Part shown: positions 8,172 through 17,950 of the stretch, one piece after another | How positions within the stretch are numbered: the stretch's first letter is position 1 | Layout of the letters: each line of letters starts with the position of its first letter | Assembly: GCA_963703165.1 (NCBI GenBank) | Contig: OY969798.1 | Span: forward strand, 496,001 to 560,000 | DNA: 64,000 bases | DNA from: JBQTKD01 sp963703165 | Lineage (GTDB): Bacteria; Actinomycetota; Actinomycetes; Sporichthyales; Sporichthyaceae | Direction: 5' to 3' | The notes under the pieces: generated by a model | Seen by the model: the letters and a program-made list of their open reading frames with translations, nothing else | Database searches by the model: none | Told to the model about the DNA's origin: nothing | Made by a program: the position numbers and the translations under genes

Positions 8172-10268
8172 ATGACCATGAACCGTGCGAAGAGTCTGCT
8201 CAGGACGGGCTGAACGGCCGTGTCCAGCTGCCGGGCTCGACCGACAGCTTCAACGCCTCGCAGGAGCGCAGCGCCACCGACACCTCACGCAACCCGTTGA
8301 GCAAGGCCACCCCGCTGCGGGCATTGCTGCGTCAGCCGCTGAACATCGTCGCCGGGATCATTGCGGTCGGGTGGGTCTTCCTCTTCCGCGACTACTGGGT
8401 GTTCACGATCACCGCGGGCATCGTCATCGCCATCGTCGGCCTCGGCCTCATGGTGATGACCGGGTGGATCCGCGAGATCAACCTCGCGTCGGCCGGCGTC
8501 TACGCGACAACGCTCTATCTGGCGTCGTACACGTATCGCACCGAGCCCAGCGGGTGGGGTCTGCCCGGTCGTCTTCGCCATCGCTGCGGCGATCGCGATC
8601 GGTGTCGTGATGATGGTGGCGATCGCGCCGCTGTCGGTCCGCTTCTCCGGCGTCTACGTCATGATCTTCACCCTCGGCCTGCAGATGATGGTCGAGGAGG
8701 TCATGTTCAGCCAGTACCACCTGACCGGTGGCGAGACGGCGCTGCTGAACCCTCGACCGGTGTTCTTCGGCTACCACATGGAGGGCCACGACCGGGCCTT
8801 CTACTTCTTCCTGCTCGCGATCCTCGCGATCTGCATGGCGATCCTGTGCCGGATCCGGTTCTCCCCGTACGGCCGGGCGATGATGCTCACCGGCGCGGAC
8901 CAGCAGGCCGCCGCGGCCGTGGGCATCTCGCCGTTCAAGGCCAAGGCACTCGGCTTCGGTATCTGCGGGGCATTGTCCGGGCTGAGCGGAATCCTCGCCG
9001 CGATGCTGTTCGTGTCCGCACCGACGACGGTCAACTACCAGGCCACGACATCGCTGCTGTGGTTGTCGATCGCCATCCTCGGCGGGTTCGACTCCATGAC
9101 CGCCGTGGTGGCCGTCGCTCTGATGTTCCAGAGCGTGCCGTTCCTGCTCGAGGAATTCCACATCAATTACCAGCTGCTGGCGGGCATCTCGCTGCTCGCC
9201 GGTGTGCTGTGCGGCGCCCGCGGTCTGGGCGGTCGACTGCAGGACGTCTACCGGACGCTCCGTTTCGGTCGAGCGGTGAATCGACGCAAATCGCGGACCA
9301 CGTCGCTGACAACATCGGCCTCGGTGCTCGCCCGTTCCGACGGCATCGCGGAGCTGACCGAGTTCCGCGCCCACCCGGCGGTGCGCGACCGCGCGCTCGG
9401 TGTCCTGCAGGACTGGTTCCCCGAGCGGCGCTCCGAACCGATCGCATTGCGCGCCTCGGACGTGCACCTGGCCTTCGGCGGGGTACGTGCCCTGCGCGGG
9501 GCGAGCATCGAGGTGCCGACCGGTTCCTTCACCGGCCTCATCGGTCCGAACGGCGCCGGCAAGACCACGCTGTTCGACGTCGTCTCGGGCCTGCAGAAGC
9601 CGGACCGCGCGAAGATCGAGCTCTTCGGCGAGGACGTCTCGACGACCCGGCCATGGCACCGCGCGCAGCTCGGTCTGACCCGCACCTTCCAGACGACGCG
9701 GGTCGTCAAGGAGCTGCCGGTCTCGGACAACCTCCTCGCCGGGGCGGGCCTACGGATCAAGGGCAATCTGGCGCAGTTCGTGGCCGGTGACCGTCGTGCG
9801 TGGCGGCAGGTCCGGGCGGCCGAGGAGGCCGCATGGGCGATCGCGCAGCTGCTGAACATCGACCGGTACTGGGACGAGCGGGTCGGCGACCTCGAGTTCT
9901 CCGCCCGACGCCGCACCGAGCTCGGCCGGGCGCTGATCTCCGGTCCGCAGATCCTGCTGCTGGATGAGCCGACCTCCGGTCTGGACCCGGCGTCCTCCGG
10001 TGCGCTGATCGGTCTGGTCAAGTCGTTGCAGGCCGACCTCGGGCTGACGGTCCTGTTGGTCGAGCACTACGTGAAGGCCGTACTCGAGGGCTGCGACCTC
10101 GTGTACGTCCTGGCCGAGGGCGAGATCCTGGCCCACGGCGATCCGGCCTACGTGGCGGCACACCCCGACGTGCAGGAGCACTACTTGGGCGCCGGGTCGA
10201 ACCACTCCACCGTCCCGTGGCGCGAGCGGATGCAGCCGTCAGGGAAGAAGTCGATCGCCCGTGTCTGA
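8172..10268 (+). pseudogene. LivM permease-LivG ATPase fusion with two apparent frameshifts
   Basis: The encoded product is a LivM-type permease (about 340 residues) fused to a LivG-type ATPase (Walker A GPNGAGKTT, Walker B LLLDEPTSGLDP). The reading frame breaks twice. The ATG at 8172 runs only to a stop at 8211, and protein sequence resumes in another frame; adding one C at 8209-8211 would join them. At 8564-8566 the CCC run has one base too many: the permease frame before it and the frame that runs from there to 10268 are otherwise continuous. The intact downstream frame alone (8607-10268) is 553 codons. The ATPase signature is also odd: LEFSARRRTELGRALI in place of a Gly-containing LSGGQ-like or YGQQRR motif. 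Either a decaying gene or sequencing errors. Confidence 0.75.
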
Positions 10269-10996
10269 GCACCCCAAGCTCGCGCTGCGCGCGATGCGCG
10301 CCGGCTACGACCGCGTCCCGGTGCTGTTCGACGTCGACCTCGAGGTGTGGCCCGGCGAGATCGTCGTCCTGTGCGGCGGCAACGGCGCGGGGAAGTCCAC
10401 GATGCTCAAGGCCATCATGGGCACCGTCGCGGTGCTGGGCGGCGACATCACTGCTCGACGACGTCCGCATCAACAAATGGCCACCGCACAAGCGCACCAA
10501 GGCCGGGATCGCCTACTCCCCCGAGGGTCGCCGGGTGTTCCCGAACCTGACGGTGAAGGAGAACCTCTACGCCGGCGCCTCGAACGTCGCCACGTTGAAG
10601 CTGCGCGATCGGCTACGCGAGGTCTACGAGTACTTCCCGATCCTCGGCGAGCGCGAGGAGCAGTTGGCCCGCACGCTGTCCGGTGGTGAGCAGCAGATGC
10701 TCGCGATCGGTCGCGCGCTCATGCCGCGCCCCGACGTCATTCTCGTCGAGGAACCCTCCCAAGGCCTCGCGCCCGTCATCGTCGACCGGGTCTACCGCGC
10801 CTTGCAGCAGATCTGCCTCGACCGCGGCACTGCTGTGTTGATCGCGGAACAGTTCCAGCAGCTCCGCCAGAACGACTGCGACCGCGTGCTCGTCATCGAC
10901 AAGGGCACCGTCGTCCCCTACGAGTCGCTCGCCATCGCGGACAAGGACTTCGTCATCGGCAACGTCCGCATCCCCGACGAGGCCGTCCAGAACTGA
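10261..10996 (+). pseudogene. LivF-type ABC ATPase with apparent frameshift
   Basis: The second ATPase of the operon, about 244 residues if restored. The GTG at 10261 overlaps the previous gene by 8 nt. The first part reads normally through GGNGAGKST up to about residue 63. An extra base near A10450 then shifts the frame, and the rest (signature LSGGEQQMLAIGRAL, Walker B VILVEEPSQGLAP, to the stop at 10996) is in another frame. Removing A10450 gives a continuous LivF. All catalytic motifs are then present, so damage, if real, is recent. It is convergent with acVLRF1. Confidence 0.75.
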
Positions 10997-11086
10997 GACG
11001 TTGTAAAACTGGGTGAAATGTCGGGATTGTGCCGCCACTAGACATGCGGCCCGGTTATCGCCGTTTGGGTGGTTAGTGACGTGCCG

Positions 11087-11686
11087 TCACGGATCGGTGA
11101 TCGTGATCCGGACAGCGCGGAAGGTGTCGGGAGTCGCGAGCAGGACGGCGCGTTTGGGGTCCGGGACGGTGAGGAACCGGGGCTCCGTGGCGACGGCGCG
11201 CAGCTTGTCCAGGCGCTTGTCGGCGAGGACCGCGTCGACGGCGCGACGTTCCCCGCCGAGCACGAGCGCGTCGAGGGCGCCGACCTCCGGGAGCAGGATG
11301 CGCGAGGCGTAGTCGGCTGCGGCCTCGAAGGCGGCGTCGGCCTGGGCCGCGCGACGACGGGCGAAGCGTTGTTGGGACCAACCGCCGGCGGCCGAACGGC
11401 CCTGCACGTGCCGGGAGCCGGCCTTGCCCTCGGACAGCTCGGAGCCGACGAAGACACCGGCGGCGAATCCGCCGATGCGGACCAGCAGGACCCCGACGGT
11501 GCGAGGCCGGGCGGCGTGCTCGACCAGGTTGGCGACGAGGTCGCCGTCCGGGCGCCAGGACCCCGCGAACGGGACGGTGGCATCGGCGAGCGTGCCGTCG
11601 GGCGCGCTCGCGCGTAGGCCACCGGCGGTGCCCTCGATCGTCGGGGCGCCGCCGTTGCGGCCGGTGAAGTTCGCGAACCAACGCAT
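11087..11686 (-). CDS. acVLRF1 family peptidyl-tRNA hydrolase (release-factor-like)
   Basis: A 199-residue protein of the actinobacterial/chloroflexi VLRF1 class, related to the eRF1-type release-factor domain and to Vms1. The key segment is GGWSQQRFARRRAAQ at about residues 100-114, where the catalytic GGQ loop of release factors is replaced by GGWSQQR, as is typical of this class. The expected role is hydrolysing peptidyl-tRNA on stalled or split ribosomes. It lies downstream of the suf operon beyond a terminator and converges with livF. The ATG at 11686 has only a weak Shine-Dalgarno. Confidence 0.82.
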   Translation of the reverse strand: MRWFANFTGRNGGAPTIEGTAGGLRASAPDGTLADATVPFAGSWRPDGDLVANLVEHAARPRTVGVLLVRIGGFAAGVFVGSELSEGKAGSRHVQGRSAAGGWSQQRFARRRAAQADAAFEAAADYASRILLPEVGALDALVLGGERRAVDAVLADKRLDKLRAVATEPRFLTVPDPKRAVLLATPDTFRAVRITITDP

Positions 11687-11732
11687 CAGGCGCTCGGGCG
11701 GGACGTCGACCGTTCTGATGCGCTGCTCGCCT

Positions 11733-11764
11733 TCGGGGGGTCGTCTGGGGGCGGAGCCCCCCGA
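11733..11764 (-). terminator. terminator of the suf operon
   Basis: An 8-bp GC stem (TCGGGGGG at 11733-11740 with CCCCCCGA at 11757-11764) just after the sufT stop codon. The following minus-strand sequence is not T-rich. Confidence 0.6.
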
Positions 11765-11768
11765 CTGT

Positions 11769-12131
11769 TCAGACGTTGAAGCCCAGCGCGCGAAGCTGCT
11801 CGCGGCCGTCGTCGGTGATCTTGTCCGGGCCCCACGGTGGCATCCAGACCCAGTTGATCCGGAAGTCGTTCACCAGGCCTTCGAGGGCCGCGCGGGTCTG
11901 GTCCTCGATGACGTCGGTGAGCGGACACGCAGCGCTGGTCAGCGTCATGTCGATGGTGGCGTAGTTCGCCTCGTCGACGCTGACGCCGTAGATCAGGCCG
12001 AGGTCGACGACGTTGATGCCCAGTTCCGGGTCGACGACGTCGCGCAACGCCTCCGTCAGGTCGTCCTCGCTCGGGATGCTCTTCGGGCTCAGATCCACTA
12101 CCGGGTAATCGTCCTTCGATGTGGCGGTCAT
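11769..12131 (-). CDS. sufT: SufT-type iron-sulfur cluster assembly factor (DUF59/MIP18)
   Basis: A 120-residue DUF59 protein. The core LRDVVDPELGINVVDLGLIYGV and the conserved Cys in TSAACPLTD are both present. SufT proteins help mature or hand over Fe-S clusters. It is the last gene of the suf operon, and its ATG at 12131 overlaps the sufU stop by 4 nt. A ribosome site GGAAGGAG lies upstream. A longer open frame beginning at 12194 lies inside sufU and is not used. Confidence 0.93.
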   Translation of the reverse strand: MTATSKDDYPVVDLSPKSIPSEDDLTEALRDVVDPELGINVVDLGLIYGVSVDEANYATIDMTLTSAACPLTDVIEDQTRAALEGLVNDFRINWVWMPPWGPDKITDDGREQLRALGFNV

Positions 12132-12571
12132 GCCGGTGCTCCTTCCGCGCGGACTACCGCGTCCTTCCAGGCCATCCAACCGAGCAAGGCGCATTTGATC
12201 CGTGATGGGTACTTGGATACCCCGGCGAAGGCGACTGCATCCTCCAGGACGTCTTCGTCGCCGACGGCCTGACCCTTGGACTGCATCAGGGCCAGGAACT
12301 CGGCGTGCACAGCATTGGCATCGGCCAGGCTCTTGCCGATGAGCAGGTCGGTGAGCACGGAGACCGAGGCCTGGCTGATCGAGCAGCCGAGCGCGTCGTA
12401 GGAGACGTCCTGCACGGTGCCGTCGACGAGGTGCACGCGCAGGGTCACCTCGTCGCCGCAGGTCGGGTTGACGTGGTGCACCTCGGCCTCGAAGGGCTCC
12501 CGAAGGCCCTTGTTATGGGGCTTGCGGTAGTGGTCCAGGATGATCTCCTGGTACAGGGATTCCATCTCCAT
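12128..12571 (-). CDS. sufU: SufU, zinc-dependent sulfurtransferase of the SUF system
   Basis: A 147-residue IscU-like protein of the SufU class. The three cysteines are visible at 38 (NPTCGDE), 63 (LGCSISQAS) and 127 (RIKCALLGW), together with the conserved Asp after the first. In Gram-positive systems SufU carries zinc and accepts persulfide sulfur from SufS. It sits directly downstream of sufS with a 9-nt gap and upstream of sufT with a 4-nt overlap. Confidence 0.95.
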   Translation of the reverse strand: MEMESLYQEIILDHYRKPHNKGLREPFEAEVHHVNPTCGDEVTLRVHLVDGTVQDVSYDALGCSISQASVSVLTDLLIGKSLADANAVHAEFLALMQSKGQAVGDEDVLEDAVAFAGVSKYPSRIKCALLGWMAWKDAVVRAEGAPA

Positions 12572-12580
12572 GACGGTCCG

Positions 12581-13843
12581 TCAGCTCCCTGTTCCGAAGA
12601 ACTTCTTGACCTCGTGCAGCCCCTCGACCAGTGCGTCGATCTCGGCCGGGGTCGTGTACAGGTAGAACGAGGCACGATTGCTGGCGACGACCCCGAAACG
12701 GGCGTGCGCGGGGCGCGCGCAGTGGTGGCCGCCGCGGATCGCGATACCGCGGGAGTCGAGCACCTGGCCGACGTCGTGCGGGTGCAGGTCACCGAGCTCG
12801 AAGCTGATCGCTCCCCCGCGCCCGACGGGTTCCACCGGGCCGAGAATTCGCATCCCTGGAACGGTTTTCAGCTGCTCGAGAGCGTAGGCGGTGATGGCCT
12901 GCTCGTGCGCGGCGACGGCATCCATGCCGATCCCGGACAGGTACCGGATGGCGGCACCGAGGCCGACGGCCTGCACGATCGGCGGAGTGCCGGCCTCGAA
13001 ACGGTGCGGCGCGGGCGCGTAGGTGGAGCGCTCCATCCTGACAAGCTCGATCATCTCGCCGCCCCCGAGGAACGGCGGGAGCTGATTGAGCAGATCGACC
13101 TTGCCGACCAGCACGCCGATGCCGGTGGGGCCGCAGAGCTTGTGGCCGGTGAACGCGACGAAGTCGGCGTCGAGCGCGGTGAGGTCGACGGGCATCTGCG
13201 GCACGGCCTGGGAGGCGTCGACGACGACCAGCGCGCCGACCTCGTGGGCGCGGCGGGTGATCTCGGCGACCGGGTTGATGGTGCCGAGCATGTTCGAGAC
13301 CCACGTCAGCGCGACGACCTTGGTGCGCTCGTTGATCAGCTCGTCGATGTTGGACAGGTCCAGGCGGCCGTCGTCGGTGATGCCGAACCAGCGCAGCGTC
13401 GCGCCGCGGCGTTCGGTGGCGAGCTGCCACGGGACGATGTTGGAGTGGTGCTCCATCTCGGTGATGAGCACCTCGTCGCCCGGGCCGAGGCCGTACGGCG
13501 CGGGTGCCCAGGACAGCACGTTCGCGACGAGGTTCAGCGCCTCGGAGGCGTTCTTCGTGAAGATGACGCCGTCGCGGGACGGAGCGTTGACGAACTCCGC
13601 GACCAGGTCACGGGCACCCTCGAACGCGGCCGTGGACTCCTCGCCCAACTGGTGCGCGGCGCGGGCGACATTGGCGTTGTGCAGCGCGTAGTGATCGGAG
13701 ATCGCGTCGATGACCGACTGCGGCTTCTGCGAGGTGTTGGCCGAGTCGAGGTAGACCAGCGGCAGGTCGTCGGCCAGGCGCCGGGTCAGGATCGGGAAGT
13801 CCGCACGGATCTTCTCGACGTCCAACAAGCCGGCCAGGCTCAT
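12581..13843 (-). CDS. sufS: SufS cysteine desulfurase
   Basis: A 420-residue class-II cysteine desulfurase. The PLP-binding lysine is K235 (FTGHKLCGPTG), the substrate-channel histidine lies in EMEHHSNIVPW and the catalytic cysteine is C375 (GGHHCARPAH). It removes sulfur from cysteine and passes it to SufU for cluster assembly on SufBCD. Its start overlaps the sufC stop by 4 nt, so the two are translationally coupled. Confidence 0.96.
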   Translation of the reverse strand: MSLAGLLDVEKIRADFPILTRRLADDLPLVYLDSANTSQKPQSVIDAISDHYALHNANVARAAHQLGEESTAAFEGARDLVAEFVNAPSRDGVIFTKNASEALNLVANVLSWAPAPYGLGPGDEVLITEMEHHSNIVPWQLATERRGATLRWFGITDDGRLDLSNIDELINERTKVVALTWVSNMLGTINPVAEITRRAHEVGALVVVDASQAVPQMPVDLTALDADFVAFTGHKLCGPTGIGVLVGKVDLLNQLPPFLGGGEMIELVRMERSTYAPAPHRFEAGTPPIVQAVGLGAAIRYLSGIGMDAVAAHEQAITAYALEQLKTVPGMRILGPVEPVGRGGAISFELGDLHPHDVGQVLDSRGIAIRGGHHCARPAHARFGVVASNRASFYLYTTPAEIDALVEGLHEVKKFFGTGS

Positions 13844-14601
13844 GCTTCTGCCTTCGCCAGGAACCTCTCGTAACCTTCGGCCTCGAGCTGGTCGGCGAGC
13901 TCGGGGCCGCCCTCTTCGACGAAGCGTCCGCCGATGAAGACGTGCACGTGACTCGGCGCGATGTAGCGCAGGATCCGCGTGTAGTGCGTGATGAGCAGGA
14001 CACCCTTGTCGCCGGCGGACCGGAAGCGGTTGACGCCCTCGGAGACGACCTTCAGCGCGTCGATGTCCAGGCCCGAGTCGGTCTCGTCGAGGATCGCGAT
14101 CTTGGGCTGCAGCAGTTCGAGCTGCAGGATCTCGTGGCGCTTCTTCTCGCCACCGGAGAAACCCTCGTTGACGTTGCGGGTGGCGAAGTCGGGGTCCATC
14201 TGCAGCTCGCCCATGGCGGTCTTCATGTCCTTGACCCAGGTGCGCAGCTTGGGGGCCTCACCGGAGACCGCGGTCTTCGCGGTGCGCAGGAAGTTCGACA
14301 CCGAGACGCCGGGAACCTCGACGGGGTACTGCATCGCGAGGAACAGCCCGGCGCGGGCGCGCTCGTCGACGGACATCGCGAGGACGTCGACGCCGTCGAG
14401 GGTGATCGAGCCGGACGTCACCGTGTACTTGGGGTGCCCGGCGATGGAGTAAGCCAGCGTCGACTTGCCTGACCCGTTGGGGCCCATCACGGCGTGGGTC
14501 TCACCGGGGGCGATGGTGAGGTCGACCCCGCGCAGGATCTCCTTCACGCCTTCGGCGGTGGCGACCGAGACGTGCAGGTCCTTGATCTCGAGCGTGCTCA
14601 T
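13840..14601 (-). CDS. sufC: SufC, ATPase of the SufBCD scaffold
   Basis: A 253-residue ABC-type ATPase. It has a Walker A (GPNGSGKSTLAY), the SufC-specific signature FSGGEKKRHEILQL, a Walker B (IAILDETDSGLD) and the H-loop LITHYTRIL. It powers the SufB-SufD scaffold. The gap to sufD is 63 bp; many actinobacterial operons carry a Rieske-type ferredoxin gene at this position, and none is present here. Confidence 0.96.
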   Translation of the reverse strand: MSTLEIKDLHVSVATAEGVKEILRGVDLTIAPGETHAVMGPNGSGKSTLAYSIAGHPKYTVTSGSITLDGVDVLAMSVDERARAGLFLAMQYPVEVPGVSVSNFLRTAKTAVSGEAPKLRTWVKDMKTAMGELQMDPDFATRNVNEGFSGGEKKRHEILQLELLQPKIAILDETDSGLDIDALKVVSEGVNRFRSAGDKGVLLITHYTRILRYIAPSHVHVFIGGRFVEEGGPELADQLEAEGYERFLAKAEA

Positions 14602-14664
14602 GTCTTCGGTACTCCAGACTGCTTCTGCCCGGCTGCGAGCCCTTGCCGGGGATGTGATGGGCGG

Positions 14665-15750
14665 TCAGCTGAGCGTGCGGGCGAGTTCTGCCTCGATGGC
14701 GTCGGACAGACGCTCCTGCAGGTCGGGGATGCCGATCTGCTGGATGATCTCGGCGAAGAAGCCGCGGACCACCAAGCGCCGGGCCTCGACGGCGGGAATG
14801 CCGCGGGCCTGGAGGTAGAACAACTGCTCGTCGTCGAAACGTCCTGTGGCGCTGGCGTGCCCGGCACCGGTGATCTCCCCGGTGAGGATCTCCAGGTTCG
14901 GCACCGAGTCGGCGCGCGCGCCGGCGGTGAGCAGCAGGTTGCGGTTGATCTCGTAGGTGTCCGTGCCGGTGGCCTCGGGGCGGATCATCACGTCCCCGAT
15001 CCACACCGTGTGCGCGTTCTTGCCCTGCAAGGCACCCTTGTAGGCGACGTTGCTGCGGCAGTTCGGCACGTCGTGCTCGATGTGCGAGCGGTGCTCGAGG
15101 TGCTGACCGTCGTCGGCGAAGTACAGGCCGAGCAGTTCGGCGTCGCCGCCGGGGCCGGTGTAGTGCACCTGCGGGAACATGCGGACGAGGTCGCCGCCGA
15201 AGGTGACCGTGACCGCGCGGATGCGGGCGTCGCGGCCGAGTTGGATGCGCTGGTGGCCCAGGTGCACGGCGTCGTCGTCCCAGTCCTGGATGGAGACCAG
15301 GGTGAGGGCGGCGCTGTCCCCGACGAGCACCTCGACGTTGCCGGCGTAGGTCGCCGAGCCCCGGTGGTCCAGGACCACGGTGGCCGACGCGAACGGGGCG
15401 AGCTCGATGACGGTGTGCCCGTAGGCCGCACCCTCGGCGCCTTCCCCACGCAGCGTCAGAACCGTCGGTCCCTCGATCACCGCTTCCTTGGGGACGGAGA
15501 CGATCGTGGCCTGCGCGAAGGCCGCGAACGCGTTCTGCGCGACACGGTCGATGAACTCACCGGTGCGCCCGATGCGCGGATCCTCGCGGCCCACCGTCTC
15601 CACGGTGACGCCATCGGCAGCGGCGACCTCGACAAGAACCTTGCCGTCAGGTCGCGCGGTGCCGTCGTGCAGACCGCGAAGGCGGCGCAGCGGAGTGAAC
15701 CGCCACTCCTCCTCGTGACCGTTCGGGACTGGCAGTAGTGCAGTGTTCAT
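14665..15750 (-). CDS. sufD: SufD, Fe-S cluster scaffold subunit
   Basis: A 361-residue SufD. The family beta-helix is recognisable, with the end motif ATGRFDDEQLFYLQARGIP followed by VRGFFAEI. It forms the SufBC2D scaffold with SufB and SufC. The ATG is at 15750, 35 bp below the sufB stop. Confidence 0.94.
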   Translation of the reverse strand: MNTALLPVPNGHEEEWRFTPLRRLRGLHDGTARPDGKVLVEVAAADGVTVETVGREDPRIGRTGEFIDRVAQNAFAAFAQATIVSVPKEAVIEGPTVLTLRGEGAEGAAYGHTVIELAPFASATVVLDHRGSATYAGNVEVLVGDSAALTLVSIQDWDDDAVHLGHQRIQLGRDARIRAVTVTFGGDLVRMFPQVHYTGPGGDAELLGLYFADDGQHLEHRSHIEHDVPNCRSNVAYKGALQGKNAHTVWIGDVMIRPEATGTDTYEINRNLLLTAGARADSVPNLEILTGEITGAGHASATGRFDDEQLFYLQARGIPAVEARRLVVRGFFAEIIQQIGIPDLQERLSDAIEAELARTLS

Positions 15751-15785
15751 TGTTCTCTCGACTTCGTCTCGATCGCGGACCGCAC

Positions 15786-17198
15786 TCAGCCGACAGCCCC
15801 TTCCATCTGGAGCTCGATGAGCCGGTTCAACTCCAGCGCGTACTCCATCGGGAGTTCCTTGGCGATCGGCTCGATGAAGCCGCGCACGATCATCGCCATG
15901 GCCTCGTCCTCGGCCATGCCGCGGCTCATCAGGTAGAAGAGCTGGTCGTCGGAGACCTTGGAGACCGTGGCCTCGTGACCCAACGACACGTCGTCCTCGC
16001 GGACGTCGACGTAGGGATAGGTGTCCGAGCGGCTGATGGTGTCGACGAGCAAGGCGTCGCAGCGCACGGTCGAGCGGGAGTGGTGCGCACCGGGCTGCAC
16101 GCGGACCAGGCCGCGGTAGGAGGTGCGGCCACCGCCGCGGGCCACCGACTTCGAGATGATCGTCGATGAGGTGTGCGGGGCGGCGTGCACCATCTTCGCG
16201 CCGGCGTCCTGGTGCTGACCCTCGCCCGCGAAGGCGATGGACAGGACCTCGCCGTGCGCGTGCTCACCGGTCATCCAGACGGCCGGGTACTTCATGGTGA
16301 CCTTGGAGCCGATGTTGCCGTCGACCCACTCCATGGTTGCCCCGGCCTCGGCGCGGGCGCGCTTGGTGACCAGGTTGTAGACGTTGTTCGACCAGTTCTG
16401 AATGGTCGTGTAGCGGCAGCGACCGCCCGGCTTCACGATGATCTCCACGACCGCGGAGTGCAGCGAGTCCGAGGAGTAGATCGGGGCGGTGCAGCCCTCG
16501 ACGTAGTGCACGTACGCGCCCTCGTCGACGATGATCAGCGTCCGCTCGAACTGGCCCATGTTCTCGGTGTTGATGCGGAAGTACGCCTGCAGCGGGATGT
16601 CGACGTGCACGCCCTTCGGCACGTAGATGAACGATCCACCGGACCACACGGCGGAGTTCAACGCGGAGAACTTGTTGTCGCCGGCGGGGATCACGGTGCC
16701 GAAGTACTCCTTGAACAGCTCCGGGTGCTCACGCAGACCGGTGTCGGTGTCCAGGAAGATGACGCCCTGCTGCTCGAGGTCCTCACGGATCTGGTGGTAG
16801 ACGACCTCGGACTCGTACTGCGCGGCGACACCGGAGACGAGGCGCTGCTTCTCGGCCTCCGGGATGCCCAGCCGGTCGTAGGTGTTCTTGATTTCCTCGG
16901 GCAGCTCGTCCCAGGTCGCGGCCTGCTTCTCGGTCGAGCGCACGAAGTACTTGATGTTGTCGAAGTGAATCCCCGACAGGTCGGAACCCCAGTTGGGCAT
17001 GGGCTTCTTGTAGAAGAGCTTGAGGCCCTTCAACCGGTACTCGAGCATCCACTCCGGCTCGTTCTTGAGCTTGGAGATGTTGCGCACGACGTCCTCGGAG
17101 AGACCGCGTTTCGCGGTGGCGCCTGCCGTGTCGATGTCGGCCCAGCCGAAGTCATATCGGCCGATGCCATCCAACGCGGTGGGAACGGTGGTCGTCAT
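15786..17198 (-). CDS. sufB: SufB, Fe-S cluster scaffold subunit
   Basis: A 470-residue SufB of normal length. Characteristic stretches include GVHVDIPLQAYFRIN, the cysteine in HYVEGCTAPIYSSDSLH and the end segment SDDQLFYLMSRGMAEDEAM. It is the main site of nascent cluster assembly with SufC and SufD. It directly follows sufR with a 4-nt overlap (17195-17198), which couples regulator and scaffold translation. Confidence 0.96.
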   Translation of the reverse strand: MTTTVPTALDGIGRYDFGWADIDTAGATAKRGLSEDVVRNISKLKNEPEWMLEYRLKGLKLFYKKPMPNWGSDLSGIHFDNIKYFVRSTEKQAATWDELPEEIKNTYDRLGIPEAEKQRLVSGVAAQYESEVVYHQIREDLEQQGVIFLDTDTGLREHPELFKEYFGTVIPAGDNKFSALNSAVWSGGSFIYVPKGVHVDIPLQAYFRINTENMGQFERTLIIVDEGAYVHYVEGCTAPIYSSDSLHSAVVEIIVKPGGRCRYTTIQNWSNNVYNLVTKRARAEAGATMEWVDGNIGSKVTMKYPAVWMTGEHAHGEVLSIAFAGEGQHQDAGAKMVHAAPHTSSTIISKSVARGGGRTSYRGLVRVQPGAHHSRSTVRCDALLVDTISRSDTYPYVDVREDDVSLGHEATVSKVSDDQLFYLMSRGMAEDEAMAMIVRGFIEPIAKELPMEYALELNRLIELQMEGAVG

Positions 17199-17875
17199 GC
17201 GGTGGTCCTTCCCGGTGCGAGCGGTACGTAGGTGGTGCAGACCCCGTCACCATGGGCGATGGTGGCGAGGCGCTGGACGTGCGTGCCGAGCAGACGTGCG
17301 AACGCTGCTGTCTCGGCCTCACACAACTGGGGGAACTGCTCGGCCACATGGGCGACCGGGCAGTGGTGCTGGCAGACCTGCTCACCGGTGCCACCGGGAG
17401 CCTTTCTGACGCTCGCCGCATAGCCGTCGGCTGACAGAGCGTCAGCCAACGCCTCGGTGCGGTCCGCGGAGTTCTCAACAGCCTTGCGGTAGCGCGCCTC
17501 GAGTTCGGCGACCCGGCGCTCGGCGAAGGCCGTGATGGCGTCCTCACCGCCAACCTCGGCGATGAACGCGAGCGCGCCCGCCGCGAGGTCGTCGTAGGCC
17601 TGGTGGAACGTGTCGCGCCCGGTGTCGGTGATGACGAAGGCGCGCGCGGGGCGGCCTCTTCCCGTGTGCGCACGCGGGCGGGCCGGCTGGATGACTCCGT
17701 CGGCCAGCAGAGCGTCAAGGTGACGACGAACCGCGGCCGGGGTGAGCTCCAGCTGGTCCGCGAGCTCGGCCGCCGTCGAGGCGCCGTTCTCGAGGATCAC
17801 GCGCGCCACACGCTCACGCGTGCCCTGCTCCCCGGTGTCCTGGGGAGCGTGCGTCAGCGCCTGCTCGGATTTCAC
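17195..17875 (-). CDS. sufR: SufR-like Fe-S sensing transcriptional regulator
   Basis: A 226-residue winged-helix regulator, first gene of the suf operon. The N-terminal HTH (about residues 20-58: VARVILENGASTAAELADQL, then AAVRRHLDALLADG) is followed by the C-terminal cluster site. Four cysteines, C168, C172, C185 and C213, have the spacing used by actinobacterial SufR to bind an Fe-S cluster. The holo-form is expected to repress the operon and release it on cluster loss. The start is the GTG at 17875; no Shine-Dalgarno is obvious. An iron-box-like site sits about 80 bp upstream. Confidence 0.92.
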   Translation of the reverse strand: MKSEQALTHAPQDTGEQGTRERVARVILENGASTAAELADQLELTPAAVRRHLDALLADGVIQPARPRAHTGRGRPARAFVITDTGRDTFHQAYDDLAAGALAFIAEVGGEDAITAFAERRVAELEARYRKAVENSADRTEALADALSADGYAASVRKAPGGTGEQVCQHHCPVAHVAEQFPQLCEAETAAFARLLGTHVQRLATIAHGDGVCTTYVPLAPGRTTA

Positions 17876-17950
17876 AACATCAGTGTGACGTAATTCCGGG
17901 CTGGTGCCAAATCCGGACGAGAACCGAGAACTACACCACGGACTCTTCAG

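Noticed and set aside
12305..13873. Very long open frame (522 codons) on the plus strand across sufS/sufU
   Set aside because: It is the antisense shadow of well-supported SUF genes; its translation is low-complexity Asp/Val/Gly/Arg typical of GC-rich antisense frames.
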